The notes below the pieces were generated by a model. That model saw only the letters and a list, made by a program, of their open reading frames with translations, searched no databases and was not told the origin of the DNA. Shown piece after piece: positions 61,590 through 64,000 of a stretch of 64,000 bases of DNA. This DNA comes from Sphingomonas sp. AP4-R1. GTDB lineage: Bacteria > Pseudomonadota > Alphaproteobacteria > Sphingomonadales > Sphingomonadaceae. The translations under genes and the position numbers were made by a program. Each line of letters starts with the position of its first letter. The first letter of the stretch is position 1. Where the stretch lies: positions 2,432,001-2,496,000 of the forward strand of contig NZ_CP053346.1 in the NCBI RefSeq assembly GCF_013113735.1. The letters run 5' to 3'.

Positions 61590-64000
61590 CAGAAACGTGT
61601 CCGCAGGATCGCAGCGACATAGCGGCGGGCGCCGATGCCATCGTAGCCAACCGGCGCCGTGTTGCTGAAATCGTTGACGCTGGTCGTATATTTCGTGTCG
61701 AACACGTTCTTCGCGACGAGGCTCAGTTCGGTTTTCAGGCCGGCCACTTCGCCGATCACGCCAATACCCAGATCGGTGAGAGTATAGGCTTTCTGCCAAC
61801 CATAGTCTGACAGAAGCTGCTCGAGATTGTGGCGCGACCGCCAGCTGCTGTTGCCGAACAGGTGCAGTGACGCGCCCGACCCGGCGACCTCGCGAACATA
61901 ATTGAAGCCTAGAATGCCCGTCCACTTCGGCGCTCCCACGATCTGGCGGCCGGTATTGTCGCAGATCGGAATGGAACTGGGATAGGAACGGGGGCAGGTT
62001 GCCGTGGACCAGTCGCTGTAGGTCGCCTTGTTGTAGGCGCCGCCGGCGGTGATCGTCAGAGCGCGATCGACGGTGAAGGCCGCGTCGAACTCGACGCCGC
62101 GCGCCTTGATTCCGGGAATGTTGCCGAGACGGGAACTGTAGCCGGTCGACGAGGTCGGATCGACCTCGCTGGTCACGTTCTGATAGTCGCGGACCTTGGT
62201 ATGATAGAGATTGACGTTCAGCGTCAGGCGCCGATCGAGCAGGCTCGCCTTGATGCCCAATTCGTAGTCGGTCGCTTTCTCCGGCAGCACGTTACGTTTG
62301 GTGCCGTTATTTTCAAACGCCACCGCGCCCGATTTTTCGCCCGAACTGGCGGATGCATAGAGAAGGATCGCATCGGTCAGCTTGAAGCTGGGATTGATAA
62401 GCCACGCTACTGCATCATTCTTGATCTTGTCGCCGTCGATCCTCGCATAATCGGTGCCGACCTGGGCGGCGCGGATCGCATCCGCCGTGGCGTTGCCGGT
62501 AGAGATTAGCGGTGCTCCGCTGAGCAGGGTTGTCGTACGGGTGATGCTGTTGGTCTTCTGCTCGCGCGTATAGCGCAAGCCCGCTGTGACACTCAGGCGA
62601 TCGGTGGCGGCCCAGTTGACCTGCCCGAAGACGGCTTGGCTATCCGAGACCGGATCCTGATAATTGGTCTGGAACACATCGCCTAGTGCGGCCCGCAGGA
62701 AGGTGCGGCCGGCGGTCGTGTTCAGCGTGCGATATTGTGCGTCGGTGGCGTAAAAGGCTCCGGCATCGGCGCCATAGGTGCTGCGGCCGGTGGTCTTCGT
62801 GTCGATTTTGAACAGATACAGGCCGACCTGATAATCGAGCGTAGGGATAACCTTGCCCGCGAGCCGGAATTCCTGCGAATATTGCTTAGTATCGACCAGG
62901 GTGCCGCTGCGCGCGATGGCGAAGCGGGTCTGCTCGCTGTCATTCTTGGCGTCGAAGGAAAACCAGCGCACCGCGCTGATCGAGGTGAGTTCGACCGCAC
63001 CGGGCGTCCAGTTGGCGATCAAAGAGACGCCGGAATTCTCCGTGACCACCGGACGGGCCATATCCAGATCGATCTTGCTCCAGGATCCGATGATCGGAAC
63101 GTAGCCGCCGAAATAGTCCCGGCTCAGCCGTGTAGTGTAGGTGGTCGTGCGTACCGAACCGTCGTTCAGCGTCGTGGGATCGACCATAAACGGCTTGGTG
63201 TTGCTGTTCTCGTCGGTCTTCGCGGCATCGGCATTCAGCTTCAGCGTCAACGTGTCGCTCGCATTGAGCAGCAGTTGCAGCCTTCCGCCCCAGCGATTGC
63301 GCTCGTGCCAGTGCCCTCCGTCCGAATTGACGTTCAGGATGTCGCCGGTCTGCTTGTCGAGGAAGGCCGAGACGCGGAAAGCCAGTTTATCTGGGATGAG
63401 CGCGTTGGAATAGGATGCGCGCACCTTGGTGGCCCCTGGCGACAGGCCCGCTTCGCCTTCCACCAGCCCTTCAGGGGTGAAGGTCGGGACCTTGCTCGTA
63501 TATTTGATGACGCCCAACGTGGTGTTCTTGCCCAGCAGTGTACCTTGCGGCCCGCGCAACACTTCCACCTGCGCCAGATCGGTGAAGTCCTGATAGGTCA
63601 TGCCGACATGGCCGAGGAAGACGTCATCGACGATCACGCCGACGGCCGCCTCCATATTGTCGTTGCCGCTCGTCTTCCCGATGCCGCGGATCGAGATACC
63701 GGAGCGACGCGCGTTCGGCGTCGTCGCGGTCAGGCCGGGCGCGCGCTGCGTAAGATCGGCGATCGTCAGAACCACCTCGCGGGACAAACGGTCACCACCG
63801 ATCACCGAGATCGGAATCGGTACGCTCTGGGCGCTTTCCTGCCGGTTGCGTGCTGTCACCAGGATGTCGTCTGCGCCCTCGGCCTCGGTAGCCGCATCGG
63901 CATCAGCTGGCGCAGCGAAGGCTGGTGGCGCGACCAGGAACGCGCTGCCGGCGCAAGCGGCCAAAGCGTGTGAGCGAAAACGTGACGACGCGCGTCGGCC
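61589..64000 (-). CDS. TonB-dependent receptor, start beyond window
   Basis: At least 800 codons. The frame is still open at 64000, with the signal peptide core LAACAGSAFLVAPPAFAAPA visible, so only a few N-terminal codons are missing. The TonB box and plug have DDILVTARNRQESAQSVPIP, ISIRGIGKTSGNDNME and VEVLRGPQGTLLGKNTTLGV. The barrel has INPSFKLTDAILLYASASSG and ends IGARRYVAAILRTRF. Its stop overlaps the start of the cytochrome c lipoprotein gene. The substrate is not indicated. This type resembles receptors for iron complexes and small aromatic compounds in sphingomonads. Confidence 0.92.
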   Translation of the reverse strand, partial: GRRASSRFRSHALAACAGSAFLVAPPAFAAPADADAATEAEGADDILVTARNRQESAQSVPIPISVIGGDRLSREVVLTIADLTQRAPGLTATTPNARRSGISIRGIGKTSGNDNMEAAVGVIVDDVFLGHVGMTYQDFTDLAQVEVLRGPQGTLLGKNTTLGVIKYTSKVPTFTPEGLVEGEAGLSPGATKVRASYSNALIPDKLAFRVSAFLDKQTGDILNVNSDGGHWHERNRWGGRLQLLLNASDTLTLKLNADAAKTDENSNTKPFMVDPTTLNDGSVRTTTYTTRLSRDYFGGYVPIIGSWSKIDLDMARPVVTENSGVSLIANWTPGAVELTSISAVRWFSFDAKNDSEQTRFAIARSGTLVDTKQYSQEFRLAGKVIPTLDYQVGLYLFKIDTKTTGRSTYGADAGAFYATDAQYRTLNTTAGRTFLRAALGDVFQTNYQDPVSDSQAVFGQVNWAATDRLSVTAGLRYTREQKTNSITRTTTLLSGAPLISTGNATADAIRAAQVGTDYARIDGDKIKNDAVAWLINPSFKLTDAILLYASASSGEKSGAVAFENNGTKRNVLPEKATDYELGIKASLLDRRLTLNVNLYHTKVRDYQNVTSEVDPTSSTGYSSRLGNIPGIKARGVEFDAAFTVDRALTITAGGAYNKATYSDWSTATCPRSYPSSIPICDNTGRQIVGAPKWTGILGFNYVREVAGSGASLHLFGNSSWRSRHNLEQLLSDYGWQKAYTLTDLGIGVIGEVAGLKTELSLVAKNVFDTKYTTSVNDFSNTAPVGYDGIGARRYVAAILRTRF

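Noticed and set aside
62735..63973. 412-codon plus-strand frame opposite the last TonB receptor
   Set aside because: Shadow of the receptor gene; repetitive Arg/Gly/Asp composition with no domain pattern.
1..64000. tRNA, rRNA, CRISPR arrays, prophage or replication origin
   Set aside because: None was seen on either strand by reading; no repeat-spacer pattern, integrase, phage structural gene or cloverleaf was found. A tRNA or covariance-model scan was not possible here.

Overview
The window looks like a sphingomonad-type alphaproteobacterial chromosome (Sphingomonas/Novosphingobium/Sphingobium group). I infer this from the high G+C, the density of TonB-dependent receptors (seven in 64 kb) and their placement beside glycoside hydrolases, esterases and MFS carriers. 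No housekeeping gene or rRNA was seen that would fix the genus. The region is accessory and catabolic: outer-membrane receptor plus degradative enzyme modules, each with its own regulator, separated by zones of gene decay and insertion sequences.

Layout. (1) 1-13224: a glycoside module with a TonB receptor (C-terminal part), GH106 alpha-L-rhamnosidase, LacI regulator, GPH-type sugar carrier, cytoplasmic GH5 glycosidase, a second TonB receptor behind two LacI-type operators, and an IclR regulator. (2) 13225-14462: decay zone with an internally deleted patatin-like gene. (3) 14463-21649: a FecR/ECF-sigma pair divergent from a TonB receptor carrying an N-terminal signalling (STN) domain, followed by an exported amidohydrolase with a C-terminal CIA30-like domain. 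(4) 22025-24849: an intact HU gene, then a broken oxidoreductase island: SnoaL-like gene frameshifted by a 20-bp tandem duplication, Old-Yellow-Enzyme gene with a 1-nt deletion, and a divergent LysR gene with frameshifts and an internal deletion. (5) 25156-39518: a beta-galactan/D-galactose locus with GntR/FCD regulator, SMP-30 lactonase, galactonate dehydratase, SDR dehydrogenase, sugar porter, GH30 and GH2 enzymes, TonB receptor and 2-keto-3-deoxygalactonokinase. Its last gene, the KDPGal aldolase, is destroyed.

(6) 39519-43560: an IS2-like IS3-family element that truncates the aldolase and is itself interrupted by an IS110/IS1111-type element at its poly-A frameshift site. It is followed by fragments of a YceI-like gene, an IS1182 transposase and a class III aminotransferase. 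(7) 43804-51891: exported creatininase-family amidohydrolase with its TonB receptor, a divergent LysR regulator, aspartate dehydrogenase, a stand-alone SIR2-like protein and a SLC1-type dicarboxylate/amino-acid symporter. (8) 52000-54320: aldehyde dehydrogenase remnant, intact MarR regulator, MFS fragment, IS5 fragment and a relic with IS21-like repeated ends. (9) 54616-64000: tannase/feruloyl-esterase gene broken by a frameshift and a stop codon, TonB receptor, type-B carboxylesterase, cytochrome c lipoprotein and a final TonB receptor running off the window.

How it works together (inference). The galactose locus encodes nearly all of a De Ley-Doudoroff route: extracytoplasmic galactan cleavage, receptor and MFS import, galactose oxidation, lactone opening, dehydration and phosphorylation. 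The final aldol cleavage gene is not intact here. A shared 14-bp box upstream of both divergent promoter regions suggests one regulator. The best candidates for something less described are the SIR2 protein in its NAD/aspartate neighbourhood, the nested IS pair with its probable bridge/seek RNA region, and the FecI/FecR-controlled amidohydrolase module.
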